Of a DNA stretch of 64,000 bases, positions 35,085-45,560 are shown in pieces (positions within the stretch are counted from its first letter, which is position 1; every line of letters begins with the position of its first letter). Source of the DNA: Solibacillus cecembensis (lineage in GTDB: Bacteria; Bacillota; Bacilli; Bacillales_A; Planococcaceae); contig NZ_LMBZ01000005.1 in the NCBI RefSeq assembly GCF_001439635.1, positions 4,858-68,857 on the forward strand. Reading direction: 5' to 3'. The translations under genes were made by a program, and so were the position numbers. The notes beneath the pieces are model-generated. The model did not search any database, was not told the DNA's origin, and worked only from the letters and a program-made list of their open reading frames with translations.

Positions 35085-35987
35085 TCATTGAAAACGATTT
35101 GCTAATGTGCCGATTCCTTCAATTGAAATCTTCACTTCGTCGCCCGCTTTTAAAAACGTTGGTGGATTCATCCCTTTGCCAACCCCTGCAGGCGTGCCTG
35201 TTAAAATAACATCTCCTGGCTCTAATGTTACATATTTAGATAAAATCGCAATAATATCTGCCACTGTAAACATCATATCTTTTGTCGAACCATTTTGACG
35301 TACTTCTCCATTCACTTTCGTCACAATGGACAAGGCATGTGGATCCGGAATTTCATCCTTTGTCACTAAATACGGCCCCATTGGACAGCTACCATCTAAG
35401 CTTTTCCCTAAGAAAAATTGCTTATGTTTTTGTTGAAGGTCACGAGCAGTAAGGTCATTGGCAATTGTATAACCGAAAATATAATCAAAGGCCATCCCTT
35501 TTGGAATATCTTTTCCGCGTTTTCCGATGACAATTGCTAGTTCCCCTTCATAATCAAGAGAATCCGTTTTATCTGCATGCACCGGTAATGTTGACTCATC
35601 CGCTGCAATTGCAGTAGGTGATTTCGTGAAAATCATAATATCTTCCGGTGCTTTCTCTGCACCCATTTCTTTTGCATGATCATTGTAGTTTTTTCCAACA
35701 CATAAAATATTTTTAGGTGTGCGCGGAATTGGAGAAAGCCACTCGATTTCTGAAAAAGCATATTTAAATTGAGCACCATTTTCAGCTTTTTGTGCAGCGT
35801 CCACTAACTTGCGCGCTTGCTCTACAAAATCAAAACCTAATGCTATACCATCAATAATAGCTTCGGGAAACGAAGGTAGTATTTTTAACTGTTTTTGAAT
35901 TTCAATAACATCCCATACCGCTTCTTCTTTTTTTACTTTTGGGCCGAACTTTACTTGTCCATTTAATTTAAAAGATAACAATTTCAT
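35085..35987 (-). CDS. yisK: Fumarylacetoacetate hydrolase-family protein YisK
   Basis: A 300-residue FAH-family enzyme. The catalytic core includes CVGKNYNDHAKEMG at about 95, the metal-binding glutamates in DYEGELAIVIGKRG at about 145, and GYTIANDLTARDLQ. GDVILTGTPAGVG lies near 258-270. Family members cleave C-C bonds or decarboxylate beta-keto acids. B. subtilis YisK has oxaloacetate decarboxylase activity and associates with the cell-shape protein Mbl. Its place next to yisL supports the name. Confidence 0.85.
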   Translation of the reverse strand: MKLLSFKLNGQVKFGPKVKKEEAVWDVIEIQKQLKILPSFPEAIIDGIALGFDFVEQARKLVDAAQKAENGAQFKYAFSEIEWLSPIPRTPKNILCVGKNYNDHAKEMGAEKAPEDIMIFTKSPTAIAADESTLPVHADKTDSLDYEGELAIVIGKRGKDIPKGMAFDYIFGYTIANDLTARDLQQKHKQFFLGKSLDGSCPMGPYLVTKDEIPDPHALSIVTKVNGEVRQNGSTKDMMFTVADIIAILSKYVTLEPGDVILTGTPAGVGKGMNPPTFLKAGDEVKISIEGIGTLANRFQ

Positions 35988-36043
35988 AATGTGAGGAGCT
36001 CCTTCTTTTTTCTACATGATACAACAAAACCGGATAAATTACC

Positions 36044-37219
36044 TTACTTTTCTGACAATAACTTCCCATACGTTAATCTTTTGATCATTGCTTCAAGTGG
36101 ACCTTGCTTAAATTTCGCAAACCATAGCTCTGCAAACAATATTTGAACGATAAATAGGGCGATTGCAATGTAAATCCCCATTTGGACATCCACTTGCCCA
36201 AATAATCCGAAGCCCCAATGATAAAATAGCGTTGTACAAACAACCGATTGCATAATATATAGCGTCATGGACATTCTCCCAGCTTTAGCAATCGGCGCTA
36301 AAACTTTCACCGCAATAGGAAGTAAACAAATTAATACGATGACCGCGATGTAACCTACCGCCAAAATCGGTCCCCCTACGAATACTTGTAAATATTCATA
36401 GCCGTACGTACGAGCTGACGCAATCGGAAGACTCTTTAAATAAATGCCGACGCCTAAACCAACAACTGCTAATACAACCCAAGTGATAAGCTTTTCTCTC
36501 GCACGTTCAATCAACTTCCACTTCGCAAGCGCTGCGCCAATAAGCATATAAGGTAATATCGTGAACAAGGAAGATATCCACATAAATGGACTCATTTGAA
36601 TAGCTAAATCATCTAAACGTTGCATAAAAGCATCCATCCATGTGCCGACACCATATGCCGTAATTGCATTTTGAACCGCGGTAATATCTACCGATAGCAC
36701 TTCCATTGGTTGATTGAAAATACCACCAAGCGCATATAAGCCTAATAATGCACTATGGTATAACCCATTCACAATAATCGCAGTAAATAATAGCCATTTA
36801 GCAGGTAAGCGTATTAATGCTAATAAAAAGACACCACAAAATGCATACGTCGCTAAAATATCCCCCCACCAAATAAGGAAGGCGTGGATCATGCCAATAC
36901 TAAATAAAATGACTAATCTTTTCGGTGCAAATTTATAAAAGTTTGTGCCAGATGCTTTTGCTTTTAAAAACTGCATTGCTAAACCATACCCGAATAACAT
37001 AGAAAATAACGGGTAAAAACTACTTTGCACATAAATATCTAAAAGTTGTTGTAAAATGATGTCTTGTGCAGCTGTAAACCAATCTTCTATCCCTGTAATA
37101 TGGGGCATTGGTAAATAAAAACCGAACATATTTACTAATAAAATGCCGAGCAAGCTAAATCCTCTTAAAATATCGAGTGTCGCTACCCGATCCTGCGTAC
37201 CTACTGGCCGAAAGTTCAC
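36044..37219 (-). CDS. DUF418-family multi-span membrane protein
   Basis: A 391-residue integral membrane protein with about nine or ten helices. It opens with the family start VATLDILRGFSLLGILLVNM. The second family mark is AGRMSMTLYIMQSVVC in the C-terminal DUF418 part. It resembles B. subtilis YxaH/YrkO and E. coli YeiB, whose function is unknown. Its start lies 11 bases after the addA stop, so it may be cotranscribed with addB-addA. The GTG start follows AGGGGGC. Confidence 0.8.
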   Translation of the reverse strand: MNFRPVGTQDRVATLDILRGFSLLGILLVNMFGFYLPMPHITGIEDWFTAAQDIILQQLLDIYVQSSFYPLFSMLFGYGLAMQFLKAKASGTNFYKFAPKRLVILFSIGMIHAFLIWWGDILATYAFCGVFLLALIRLPAKWLLFTAIIVNGLYHSALLGLYALGGIFNQPMEVLSVDITAVQNAITAYGVGTWMDAFMQRLDDLAIQMSPFMWISSLFTILPYMLIGAALAKWKLIERAREKLITWVVLAVVGLGVGIYLKSLPIASARTYGYEYLQVFVGGPILAVGYIAVIVLICLLPIAVKVLAPIAKAGRMSMTLYIMQSVVCTTLFYHWGFGLFGQVDVQMGIYIAIALFIVQILFAELWFAKFKQGPLEAMIKRLTYGKLLSEK

Positions 37220-37230
37220 AAAAAAGCCCC

Positions 37231-40200
37231 CTAATCAATTTTCACTTCTTTCCCAATACTATATAAATACAAGAAACGTTCACTTACTTTGACTTGTTTA
37301 ATGGATTCAATAGCTTGTTGATAATAGTTTAATTGAATGTGATACGTTTTTGTCATTTTTCGTTTAACTTTCTCCAAATCGTCTAAAATGCTACTTTCAA
37401 TTCGATCTGTTTTATAGTCAAGCAGCACCCATTGACCCAGTTCATCTTCAAAAAGACAATCAATGACCCCTTGAATAATTTGCGCATCTCCATCAGCATC
37501 TTTCAAACTCCATGTAAACGGTACTTCACGTAATATTTGTTTAGCATGCTTAAAGCGTTGGCCCACATCTGTATTGAAGAAATCAAACACCCTTTCCGCC
37601 TCGATTGCATCCGCTTCAAGTTGTTGTAATAACTCGCGCATAACGAGTGATTGAATGAAATCTGCCGTTTCTGCCAGTGTTTGAAAGCCTTCCTGTGGCA
37701 TATGCTGCATTACCGCATGAACCGCCGTACCGACTTCTGTTGCTGATAGCTTACGTTCCTTTTTCTTTAACATAAAGCTCGGAACAGCCGCTTTCACATA
37801 GTTTACTGCACTCGAATTATAAACTTGCTCTTCTTCCATTCGTTGCAGACTTTCTAATCGCTTCAATTCACTTACGGAAGTTTTGGATTTTTTCAACGTC
37901 GCATGTTCGTACGGATACGTCTTTAAAAAACGTTGTGTTAATAATTCCACGAGCGATTCATCCACTTGCGCTACTTGCTCTGCCGCAATCATTTCTTCCT
38001 CTGTTCCAGCCGCAGCTAGAAATGCTTCATTTGAAATGATATTCACAAACCATTTCGCTGTCTGCACTGCATCATTGCGCTTGCCATATTGTGCAAATAA
38101 AAAGTCCTGATGCCTTGCAACAGCTGGTCCAACCCAACTTAAATAATGATTCGCTTTCGAACGCGTATAGCTCGGCAACACCATTTCCTCTAACTCCTGA
38201 TAAAATGACCACTCTTCTTTTTGCTTTTCCCAATCTTTAATCGAACCAACTAAAATTAACTGCTCTTTCGCTCGGGTCATCGCCACATAAAGAATGCGCA
38301 TTTCTTCAGCCTTCATTTTGGCAAGCTTTTTTTCTTTTACATATAAATGCGGCAGTGACGTTGACATGATGTTTAAATCTGGATTGACAGACTTAATAGC
38401 GAGTCCAAAGTCTTGGTCAAAAATGTAGCGGTTGCCTAAATCTTTCGTGTTAAACCCGCGACTCATCCCCGCCACAAAAACGACAGGATATTCCAAGCCC
38501 TTTGATTTATGAATCGTCAATAGCGTGACCACATCATCGGCTTCTCCAATTGATTTGGCAATGCCTAAATCGTCCCCGCGCGAATGCATCCGGTCGATAA
38601 ATCGTAAAAAACGGAATAAACCACGGAAAGATGTTTTTTCATAGCTCAGTGCGCGGTCATGAAGCGCGCGTAAGTTTGCCTGGCGCTGTTTCCCATTCAC
38701 CATTGCCCCGATCATTTCAAAGTAACTCGTATCTAAATATACTTGCCAAATTAAGTCTGCAAGCGAGCCGTGACGAGAAAAGTTACGCCATTTTTCATGG
38801 AGCGTCAAAAACTTTTGTAGCTTTTGCTCGGTTGCAATCGTCATTTCACCAGATGCTTTGACCATATATTGCTTCAACGCTTCATAAAACGGTACTTTCC
38901 CATTAATTAAACGAATGGCCGCTAGCTCATTTTCAGTTAAACCAATGAAAGGAGAACGTAAAACAGATGCGAGCGGGATATCTTGATACGGATTATCAAT
39001 TACCTTTAACGTATTCAGCATAATCATCACTTCTAATGATTCAAAATAACCACCATCTGTTTCGGCATAAAGCGGTAGCCCCGCCATCTTAAACTCCTCA
39101 GCAAACGTCGCATACCACGTACGTGAGCGCATGAGCACAACGATATCTCGGTAACTGATTGGACGCGTTAATTTTGTTTTTGGGTTGTAAACTTGCGCGC
39201 CACCTCTGACCATTTCTTGAATCCGATTAATAATATAGCGTGCCTCTTGTTGCGCCGCGCTAATACTTTCCTCTTCTTCCCCATCACCATCTGAATTTGC
39301 AATCGTTTGCAGCTTGGCATCACCCTCTAATAAAACAAGCTCAACTGGCATTTGCTGCTCATCATAACTAGCACCAAACTTTAATTTTGCTTGTTCATCA
39401 TATTGAATATCACCAACTTCTTCGTCCATAATTTGCTCAAATACATAGTTCGTGCCGTCTAATACTTCAGAACGACTTCGGAAATTCGCATTTAAATCGA
39501 TTTTCATGCCATTATTGACTGGATTTTCATCAAATCGTTTATATTTTTCAAGGAATAAACGTGGCTCAGCTAATCGAAACGCGTAGATCGACTGTTTTAC
39601 ATCGCCGACCATAAACATATTCCCGTCCGCCTCACCTCCGCTTTTCACAAGTTGGAGAATTGTTTCCTGCAAAAAATTGACATCTTGATATTCGTCCACA
39701 AGCACTTCATTAAAGCGTTCCTTGAAATTTATCGCTACTTCAGATGGCGTTGGTGGTGTCGTTTTGATTTCAGCATGCGATAAAATTTCTAACGCATAAT
39801 GCTCCAAATCTGAAAAATCGAGTAACCCACGCTCTTGCTTTGCTTGTTTGAATGCTTCACTAAATTCAATCGTTAATTTAACGAGTGTTTCCATAATGGG
39901 CTTTGTTTCTGCCATTTCCTTCACATATAGTTTCGGATGACGCGCAAAAAATGTTTCCGATAAAGTGGCGAGCATGTCCTTCGCCTGATCACGATAACCT
40001 TTTGCAACTTGATAAAAACGCTGATCCTCTTCCGTATCTTTTTTAGTAACAGCCTTAATTCGCTCAAATTTAATAAGTGGCATTAATGCATACGCTTCTT
40101 CCCACGTACCACTTTCCATCGCTTCAAGTACTTGCTTTGCTGCCCCGTATTCATTTGCAAAAAGGGCTTCATTTTTTTGTAGTGCCGGCTGTACAGAAAC

Positions 40201-40953
40201 AATTTTGTACCCTTTTTCAAGACGCGCGACTATTTCTTTTAAGTTCGCCACAATCATCGGGCGAATTTCCTGAGCAATTACTAAATCATCAATCGGCATT
40301 TGTTCGTCAATGTCATATTTCTCTGGTAATGCACGTAACCATCCATATGGATCAGGCTGTACACGCGACACTTTATACATTTCCTGCAAGAGCTTTTCAA
40401 TCGCTTGGTCACTGCGATCCGTAGCAAAACTATCGACAAGTGTATACAGCTCTTCTTTCGTAAATAAATGGTCCATATCCCCGCGATACGCTTTTTCAAG
40501 TACGTCCATTAACACATCATCTTGCATTAATGCCGCTTCTTCTGTACTCGCTAAACGAAAACCTGGATCTAAGTCAATCGTATACGCAAATTCACGGCAA
40601 ATCGTTAGGCAAAAAGAGTGCAGCGTCGAAATTTGTGCTTTATTTAATAAGCTAAGCTGTCGTCGTAAAAATGCATTATGCGGATCTTGTTCGATCGATT
40701 TTTCCAGCGCCTCTGCCATTCGATTACGCATTTCAGCTGCCGAAGCGTTTGTAAATGTCACGACTAATAATTCATCCACATCAATACGACGACCTTCTGG
40801 CGCTAAAATCTTTTGAATAAGACGTTCAATTAAGACAGCCGTTTTCCCAGAGCCTGCCGCTGCCGATACTAAAATATCATGACCTGATGCATAGATGGCT
40901 TTCCACTGTACATCTGTCCATTGAACATTTTCCGGTTTAGTTGGAATCATCAT
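37231..40953 (-). CDS. addA: ATP-dependent helicase/nuclease subunit A
   Basis: A 1240-residue subunit of the AddAB double-strand break resection enzyme. The UvrD-like helicase part has Walker A AAAGSGKTAVL at about 30, EVLVDEYQDVN (about 410), MVGDVKQSIYAFR and MRILYVAMTRAKEQL. The C-terminal RecB-type nuclease domain holds GVIDCLFED and LLDYKTD with the metal-binding Asp-Asp-Lys residues. AddAB chews ends to a Chi site and loads RecA. The ATG at 40953 follows AAGGTGG and overlaps the end of addB by 17 bases. Confidence 0.96.
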   Translation of the reverse strand: MMIPTKPENVQWTDVQWKAIYASGHDILVSAAAGSGKTAVLIERLIQKILAPEGRRIDVDELLVVTFTNASAAEMRNRMAEALEKSIEQDPHNAFLRRQLSLLNKAQISTLHSFCLTICREFAYTIDLDPGFRLASTEEAALMQDDVLMDVLEKAYRGDMDHLFTKEELYTLVDSFATDRSDQAIEKLLQEMYKVSRVQPDPYGWLRALPEKYDIDEQMPIDDLVIAQEIRPMIVANLKEIVARLEKGYKIVSVQPALQKNEALFANEYGAAKQVLEAMESGTWEEAYALMPLIKFERIKAVTKKDTEEDQRFYQVAKGYRDQAKDMLATLSETFFARHPKLYVKEMAETKPIMETLVKLTIEFSEAFKQAKQERGLLDFSDLEHYALEILSHAEIKTTPPTPSEVAINFKERFNEVLVDEYQDVNFLQETILQLVKSGGEADGNMFMVGDVKQSIYAFRLAEPRLFLEKYKRFDENPVNNGMKIDLNANFRSRSEVLDGTNYVFEQIMDEEVGDIQYDEQAKLKFGASYDEQQMPVELVLLEGDAKLQTIANSDGDGEEEESISAAQQEARYIINRIQEMVRGGAQVYNPKTKLTRPISYRDIVVLMRSRTWYATFAEEFKMAGLPLYAETDGGYFESLEVMIMLNTLKVIDNPYQDIPLASVLRSPFIGLTENELAAIRLINGKVPFYEALKQYMVKASGEMTIATEQKLQKFLTLHEKWRNFSRHGSLADLIWQVYLDTSYFEMIGAMVNGKQRQANLRALHDRALSYEKTSFRGLFRFLRFIDRMHSRGDDLGIAKSIGEADDVVTLLTIHKSKGLEYPVVFVAGMSRGFNTKDLGNRYIFDQDFGLAIKSVNPDLNIMSTSLPHLYVKEKKLAKMKAEEMRILYVAMTRAKEQLILVGSIKDWEKQKEEWSFYQELEEMVLPSYTRSKANHYLSWVGPAVARHQDFLFAQYGKRNDAVQTAKWFVNIISNEAFLAAAGTEEEMIAAEQVAQVDESLVELLTQRFLKTYPYEHATLKKSKTSVSELKRLESLQRMEEEQVYNSSAVNYVKAAVPSFMLKKKERKLSATEVGTAVHAVMQHMPQEGFQTLAETADFIQSLVMRELLQQLEADAIEAERVFDFFNTDVGQRFKHAKQILREVPFTWSLKDADGDAQIIQGVIDCLFEDELGQWVLLDYKTDRIESSILDDLEKVKRKMTKTYHIQLNYYQQAIESIKQVKVSERFLYLYSIGKEVKID

Positions 40954-43900
40954 GCATGCATACCACCTTATCAATATTTTCAAATACTTCTTGCTCCGAT
41001 TGTTTTTTCAACTCATTGAAACGATTGCCCGCTTCAGCTTGGTCAAATTGACAGACGGACTTATAGTTACAAAACGTACATGCAGTATGATTGCTCAAAC
41101 TATAAGGCTTTATTTCTGTGTTTCCACGGTAAATTTCATTGCCTGCATCACGTAATTTATGGTGGACAAATTGCTGAAGGTTTTCCATATTTTTTGGCTC
41201 AATTACTTTTGACGAGCGCCCATTAAATTCAAGATTTTCATCTTTTTTAAATGCTGCTGGTACGATAATCGACGTTTTACTTGGCTCTAATGACGTATCC
41301 ATTAATTGCGCAACTTCCACGTCTTTTAACATATAGCCACTTAATTTAAACTTTTCTTGACGCAACCCTTCAATTTTTTCAAGCTCTGTGTAATCTTCCG
41401 TTTGAATAAGTGGATTATGCACATGTAAATAGAACATACCAGCTGCTTGTACAATAATATTTTCGAGCTCTGATAAATCACTGACAAACTTACTTTCCTT
41501 CGCTAAAATCGGTACATTTTGTAATGCAACATCTAAATACGTTAATAATTGCATCGAAATGCCGTTATACACTTCTGTAAAATCTAATTTTCGCCCACTC
41601 GATTTATAATCAATGATACGTAAATATAGGTTTTCCGCATCTTTATACGCATCAATTCGGTCAATTTGTCCACGCACATACATTTTACGATTATTTTCAA
41701 GTTCAATTTCTAACGGCTTTAATGGATTTTGGTCATCCTTTTCTGCGTTTTTATCATCGCGTTTTCCAAAAGGTTTTTCGTGGGCAATCGCTTTAAATTT
41801 GGAAAGCTCACTTTGATTAATAAGTGCAAATAATGTGCGCGCGACAATTTTCACGAGCTTCGTTTTAATGTATTCAAACCGATGACTACTTTTTAAAATA
41901 CTGTAAGAGAAATAATTAACCAAAGCAGTGACCGTTTGATCAGCCTGCTCATAACATGCGCGGTAATTATTCAGTGGAATCGGCTGCTCATTATCAGATA
42001 AAATTTTGCGAATCGCTTCATGGAATAAATCACCCATTGCGAACGTTTCCAATTTAAATTCCGCACGTTCCTGCAACTTTAGGCCGTATGAAGCAAAATG
42101 TGAATACGGACAGCTATAAAATTTTTCAATGCGGGATACACTTGCTAAAAAATCTTCTCCGTATAATTTTGTTGCCATTTCCTCGGTCAAAGGCTCAGCT
42201 TCATTTACCTGGGTAAGTGGCTTCGTGACAAATGCTAACACCTCTTGCCATTTTGGCTGGCGCTCATAAAATGCTTGTAATGCGCTCCACTCCACCTTTA
42301 ATGGCTTTTGCTCGAGTTGCGCTTTTTTCAATTGCGTCATTAAAAAGCCGACTGCTGGTGATGGATGACGTAAATAATTTAATATTTGTTTCGAATCGAT
42401 TTCCTCGAGCGGATCAATGTCTACACGCTTATGTGGTAATGTTTTTTGCTTTTCCCCATCCGCTGTCTCCACCTCGAATAATTTATGCAAACGGTTAATA
42501 TACAACGAAGGGAGCTTGCCCTTACTTTCTTCGTCAGCACTTGAAAAGGTAATAAACAGGTTATCCGTTGGTGATGAAATCGCTCGGTAAAATAAAAAGC
42601 TCTCCTGAAGTAATCGACTTTTTATTCCTGGTGCTAGCTCAAAATCCGACTTTTCAAACGTTGCGCGTTCATCATCGGATAAAAGTCCCCCAGCATCCAT
42701 ACGCATCGGATACACCCCATCATTCACGCCAATAATGAAAATCGCCTGCATATTATCAAAACGAGCAAATTCAAGTGTCGAAACGGTTACTTCATCTAAA
42801 GTCGGCGGGACACTAGAAAATTGCAGCGTCTCAAAGCCTTCATCTAAAATTTGCGCAGCATCCTCGACAGTTATTTCTTTATTACCAAACATTAAGTCAA
42901 ACTGCTCTAAAATATGCACCCAGCCATTCCATGCTTGTTCATGCTCAAAAGATTGATGAAGTGCATTTGCTTGCTCTTCCTTTTCTTGCATTTTGACAAG
43001 CTTTTTATACACGTCAAGTTGATCCATAAATTCATAGAGCGCAATGACAATTTCACGACCTGTTTTCGCTTGCTTCAATTTTTGCTGTAAAGCAGACACA
43101 GGTTTGCGGATAATATCTCGCGCTTCTTTTAAACGCTTCTCTTGTTTCAGTTCATCTTCTGTTTGGATTGCATTAATTTTTTCGAGTGATTTAAAGCGGC
43201 GATAATGCCAAACTTCTTCATTAAACCAGCGATCATGAACAATTCCTTTGGCAATGACAAAGTTCTCCAAAACATCTACTTGATTACGCATTTCGGTAAT
43301 TTTCGCATTTTGAGCAAAATACAAATCGGTTTTGACACTGCGGAAAATCGGTTCATACTTCCAATTAGTTGTAATAATTTCTAATACAGAACGACTAAAT
43401 TCGATTAATGGATGATATAACATCGACCGCTTTTCATTAGAAAACAATGGAATTTCGTATTGTTTAAACGTCGTCGCAAGTATCGCATCATACACATCCG
43501 CTTGACGATACATAATCCCGATATCCTTATACCGCTTGCCTTCTTCGACAACTAAACGTTTTATTTCCTGGGCAATTGCCTGCACTTCTGCACGAGGATT
43601 CGCAGCTTCAATGACTTGTATATGATGCTGGGCATAGATGGGTGCGAAATATGGTGCATGGAAATTTTGCTCAATATGATAGAGGTCTGGATGTTTCGAA
43701 CGATAATTCATGTCGAGATGAATTCGTTGCTCTTCTTCAATTGTGATGTTGTTTTCAACTTGTATTTTTTTCAGTTCATGTTGTAATTTTTCATAGGACA
43801 TCGCAGCACGATAAAATACAGCACCTTCCAATTTATCACGCTGTGCATCTTCAAATGGTAAAACAACCGTCACACGCTTCGTATACAGTAAAAGTTGCTT

Positions 43901-44557
43901 TAAAATCGCAAATTCTTGCTCCGTAAATGATACAAACCCGTCTAAATAGACATGTGTTTCACGCAAGCTTTCCATCTTTGGTATCCGCTCGATTAACAGT
44001 GGGAAATAACCATCACCATCTACATAATCCAGCCCAATGCGTTCATTTAATTGCTTTAAAATAATTTGTAAATCATGCATTTTATGAAGAAGGATTTTAC
44101 TTGCACCAGTTTCCTTTAACGTATCTATTAGGGGCTCAATTGTTTCAACATTAATATTATATTGGCTAAACTCTTTTAAAATTTGTTCGACTTCTTTTGT
44201 AAATCCTCGTTTGCCTGCTGCCTGGCGGAATAATAAAAACTCTTCCTTATGTTCTTCTAAAATACGACGAATTAACATGCGATAACCTGTCCCATCAATT
44301 CGCTCTTTCGTAATGCCCCCTTCACTTTGCAAAACAAACCATGCTAATCGTTTGAATGTCATGACTTGGGCACGCATAATTCCATCAAGACCATAATGAT
44401 TTGTTAATTCATATTCCGTTGAGAAGGTCATTTGGTCAGGGACGATAATAAAAATGGGTGACCCGAGTGGATTCTCTTTCAGATCTTCTACGATTTCTTT
44501 ATGAACAAATGCCGTTTTCCCTGTTCCTGCTCTTCCTGATATGACGCGTAATGACAC
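40937..44557 (-). CDS. addB: ATP-dependent nuclease subunit B
   Basis: A 1206-residue partner of AddA. Walker A is GRAGTGKT near residue 10. The C-terminal nuclease domain contains GQIDRID and IDYKSSGRKLDF with the metal ligands. A Fe-S cluster is supported by one cysteine in FYSCPYSHFA (about 800) and three in CTFCNYKSVC (about 1170), in the family spacing. The GTG at 44557 has GAGGTGG upstream; the TTG at 44578 is less likely. It is the first gene of the addB-addA unit. Confidence 0.95.
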   Translation of the reverse strand: MSLRVISGRAGTGKTAFVHKEIVEDLKENPLGSPIFIIVPDQMTFSTEYELTNHYGLDGIMRAQVMTFKRLAWFVLQSEGGITKERIDGTGYRMLIRRILEEHKEEFLLFRQAAGKRGFTKEVEQILKEFSQYNINVETIEPLIDTLKETGASKILLHKMHDLQIILKQLNERIGLDYVDGDGYFPLLIERIPKMESLRETHVYLDGFVSFTEQEFAILKQLLLYTKRVTVVLPFEDAQRDKLEGAVFYRAAMSYEKLQHELKKIQVENNITIEEEQRIHLDMNYRSKHPDLYHIEQNFHAPYFAPIYAQHHIQVIEAANPRAEVQAIAQEIKRLVVEEGKRYKDIGIMYRQADVYDAILATTFKQYEIPLFSNEKRSMLYHPLIEFSRSVLEIITTNWKYEPIFRSVKTDLYFAQNAKITEMRNQVDVLENFVIAKGIVHDRWFNEEVWHYRRFKSLEKINAIQTEDELKQEKRLKEARDIIRKPVSALQQKLKQAKTGREIVIALYEFMDQLDVYKKLVKMQEKEEQANALHQSFEHEQAWNGWVHILEQFDLMFGNKEITVEDAAQILDEGFETLQFSSVPPTLDEVTVSTLEFARFDNMQAIFIIGVNDGVYPMRMDAGGLLSDDERATFEKSDFELAPGIKSRLLQESFLFYRAISSPTDNLFITFSSADEESKGKLPSLYINRLHKLFEVETADGEKQKTLPHKRVDIDPLEEIDSKQILNYLRHPSPAVGFLMTQLKKAQLEQKPLKVEWSALQAFYERQPKWQEVLAFVTKPLTQVNEAEPLTEEMATKLYGEDFLASVSRIEKFYSCPYSHFASYGLKLQERAEFKLETFAMGDLFHEAIRKILSDNEQPIPLNNYRACYEQADQTVTALVNYFSYSILKSSHRFEYIKTKLVKIVARTLFALINQSELSKFKAIAHEKPFGKRDDKNAEKDDQNPLKPLEIELENNRKMYVRGQIDRIDAYKDAENLYLRIIDYKSSGRKLDFTEVYNGISMQLLTYLDVALQNVPILAKESKFVSDLSELENIIVQAAGMFYLHVHNPLIQTEDYTELEKIEGLRQEKFKLSGYMLKDVEVAQLMDTSLEPSKTSIIVPAAFKKDENLEFNGRSSKVIEPKNMENLQQFVHHKLRDAGNEIYRGNTEIKPYSLSNHTACTFCNYKSVCQFDQAEAGNRFNELKKQSEQEVFENIDKVVCMHDDSN

Positions 44558-44668
44558 ATTTCCCACCTCTTTTTTCAATTGTTTATCCCATTATACAACA
44601 AGAACGTATGTTCTCATATCATTTAGAACATAACACGCGAAAAAAGAAATATGAGCACTTTTTAGTAC

Positions 44669-45304
44669 TCACATTCCTTGTAGTTTATCTTTTTTATTTT
44701 GATCGATTGCTCGTAAATCCCGTTCTACTCGCTTATTTAAACTTCTTTCCACAAATTTACCGATGCCCCAAATGGCCAAAATAATAAGACCAGAAACGAT
44801 GATTTTTACTGGTGCACTTAATATCGCCCGTAAATCACTCCCTAAATAGCTCATCAAAAAAATCATGACTGGCTTAGAAGCGAACAATGTAAACAGATAA
44901 TATTTCCTTTTTATATTTGAAAGACCCGCAACGCTATTGACAACAACAACTGGTGTAAATGGTAAACAAAGTAAAACAAATAGTGGCGTAAACCCTCGGA
45001 TATCTACCCAATGAATGAGCTTTTTTATTTGCTGCTGTCCTTTTATTGGTTTAAAAATACGATGATTCCCGAATTTGCGAATGAGCAGGAAAAAGGCATA
45101 GGATCCTGCCACCGTGCCTAACCAAGATAACAGGAATCCCCAAAATAATCCGTACGCACTGGCATTTGCTACTACAATAACGAACAGTGGCAAAATTGGT
45201 ATAAAAGATTCGATAAATGTTAAAATAATTCCTGCAAATGGACCTAATAATTTATATTGTTCAATTACCGCCTCAAGATTATCAATACTAAGCCAATCAA
45301 ACAT
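44669..45304 (-). CDS. TVP38/TMEM64 (DedA-like) membrane protein
   Basis: A 211-residue membrane protein with about five or six helices. Marks of the SNARE-associated (VTT) domain are ESFIPILPLFVIVVANASAYG in the N-terminal third, FLLIRKFG, and LPFTPVVVVNSVAGLSNI in the middle. Proteins of this kind are related to DedA lipid scramblases or transporters. The C-terminal tail is basic. The ATG at 45304 follows AGGGGTG. Confidence 0.82.
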   Translation of the reverse strand: MFDWLSIDNLEAVIEQYKLLGPFAGIILTFIESFIPILPLFVIVVANASAYGLFWGFLLSWLGTVAGSYAFFLLIRKFGNHRIFKPIKGQQQIKKLIHWVDIRGFTPLFVLLCLPFTPVVVVNSVAGLSNIKRKYYLFTLFASKPVMIFLMSYLGSDLRAILSAPVKIIVSGLIILAIWGIGKFVERSLNKRVERDLRAIDQNKKDKLQGM

Positions 45305-45455
45305 AGAATTCACCCCTACTACCAACAAGCATTTCCTTTTTTACTGAATATTATTTCTTTTATATTTCTTTTCTTACATAATACCATAATTCGACATTTG
45401 TAGGGGTTAGGTTCTGTGAAAGTTCTATTTGTTATGGATGCTTTTAAAATGTGAG

Positions 45456-45539
45456 GAGGTTTGGTTGGAAAAATACATAAGTGAGTCTTTCAATCACAAA
45501 AAGTGGTTTGAAAGTCTATGAATTAGACGACCAAACCTC
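45456..45539. terminator. Long hairpin between the phn operon and the TVP38 gene
   Basis: GAGGTTTGGT pairs with ACCAAACCTC and encloses an inner stem CTTTCAA/TTGAAAG. A T run follows on the plus strand. Since the flanking genes are both on the minus strand, it probably ends phnE transcripts with a weak tail, or forms a processed structure. The rest of 45305-45560 holds no gene. Confidence 0.5.
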
Positions 45540-45560
45540 TTTTTTAGCATATTAAGGTCT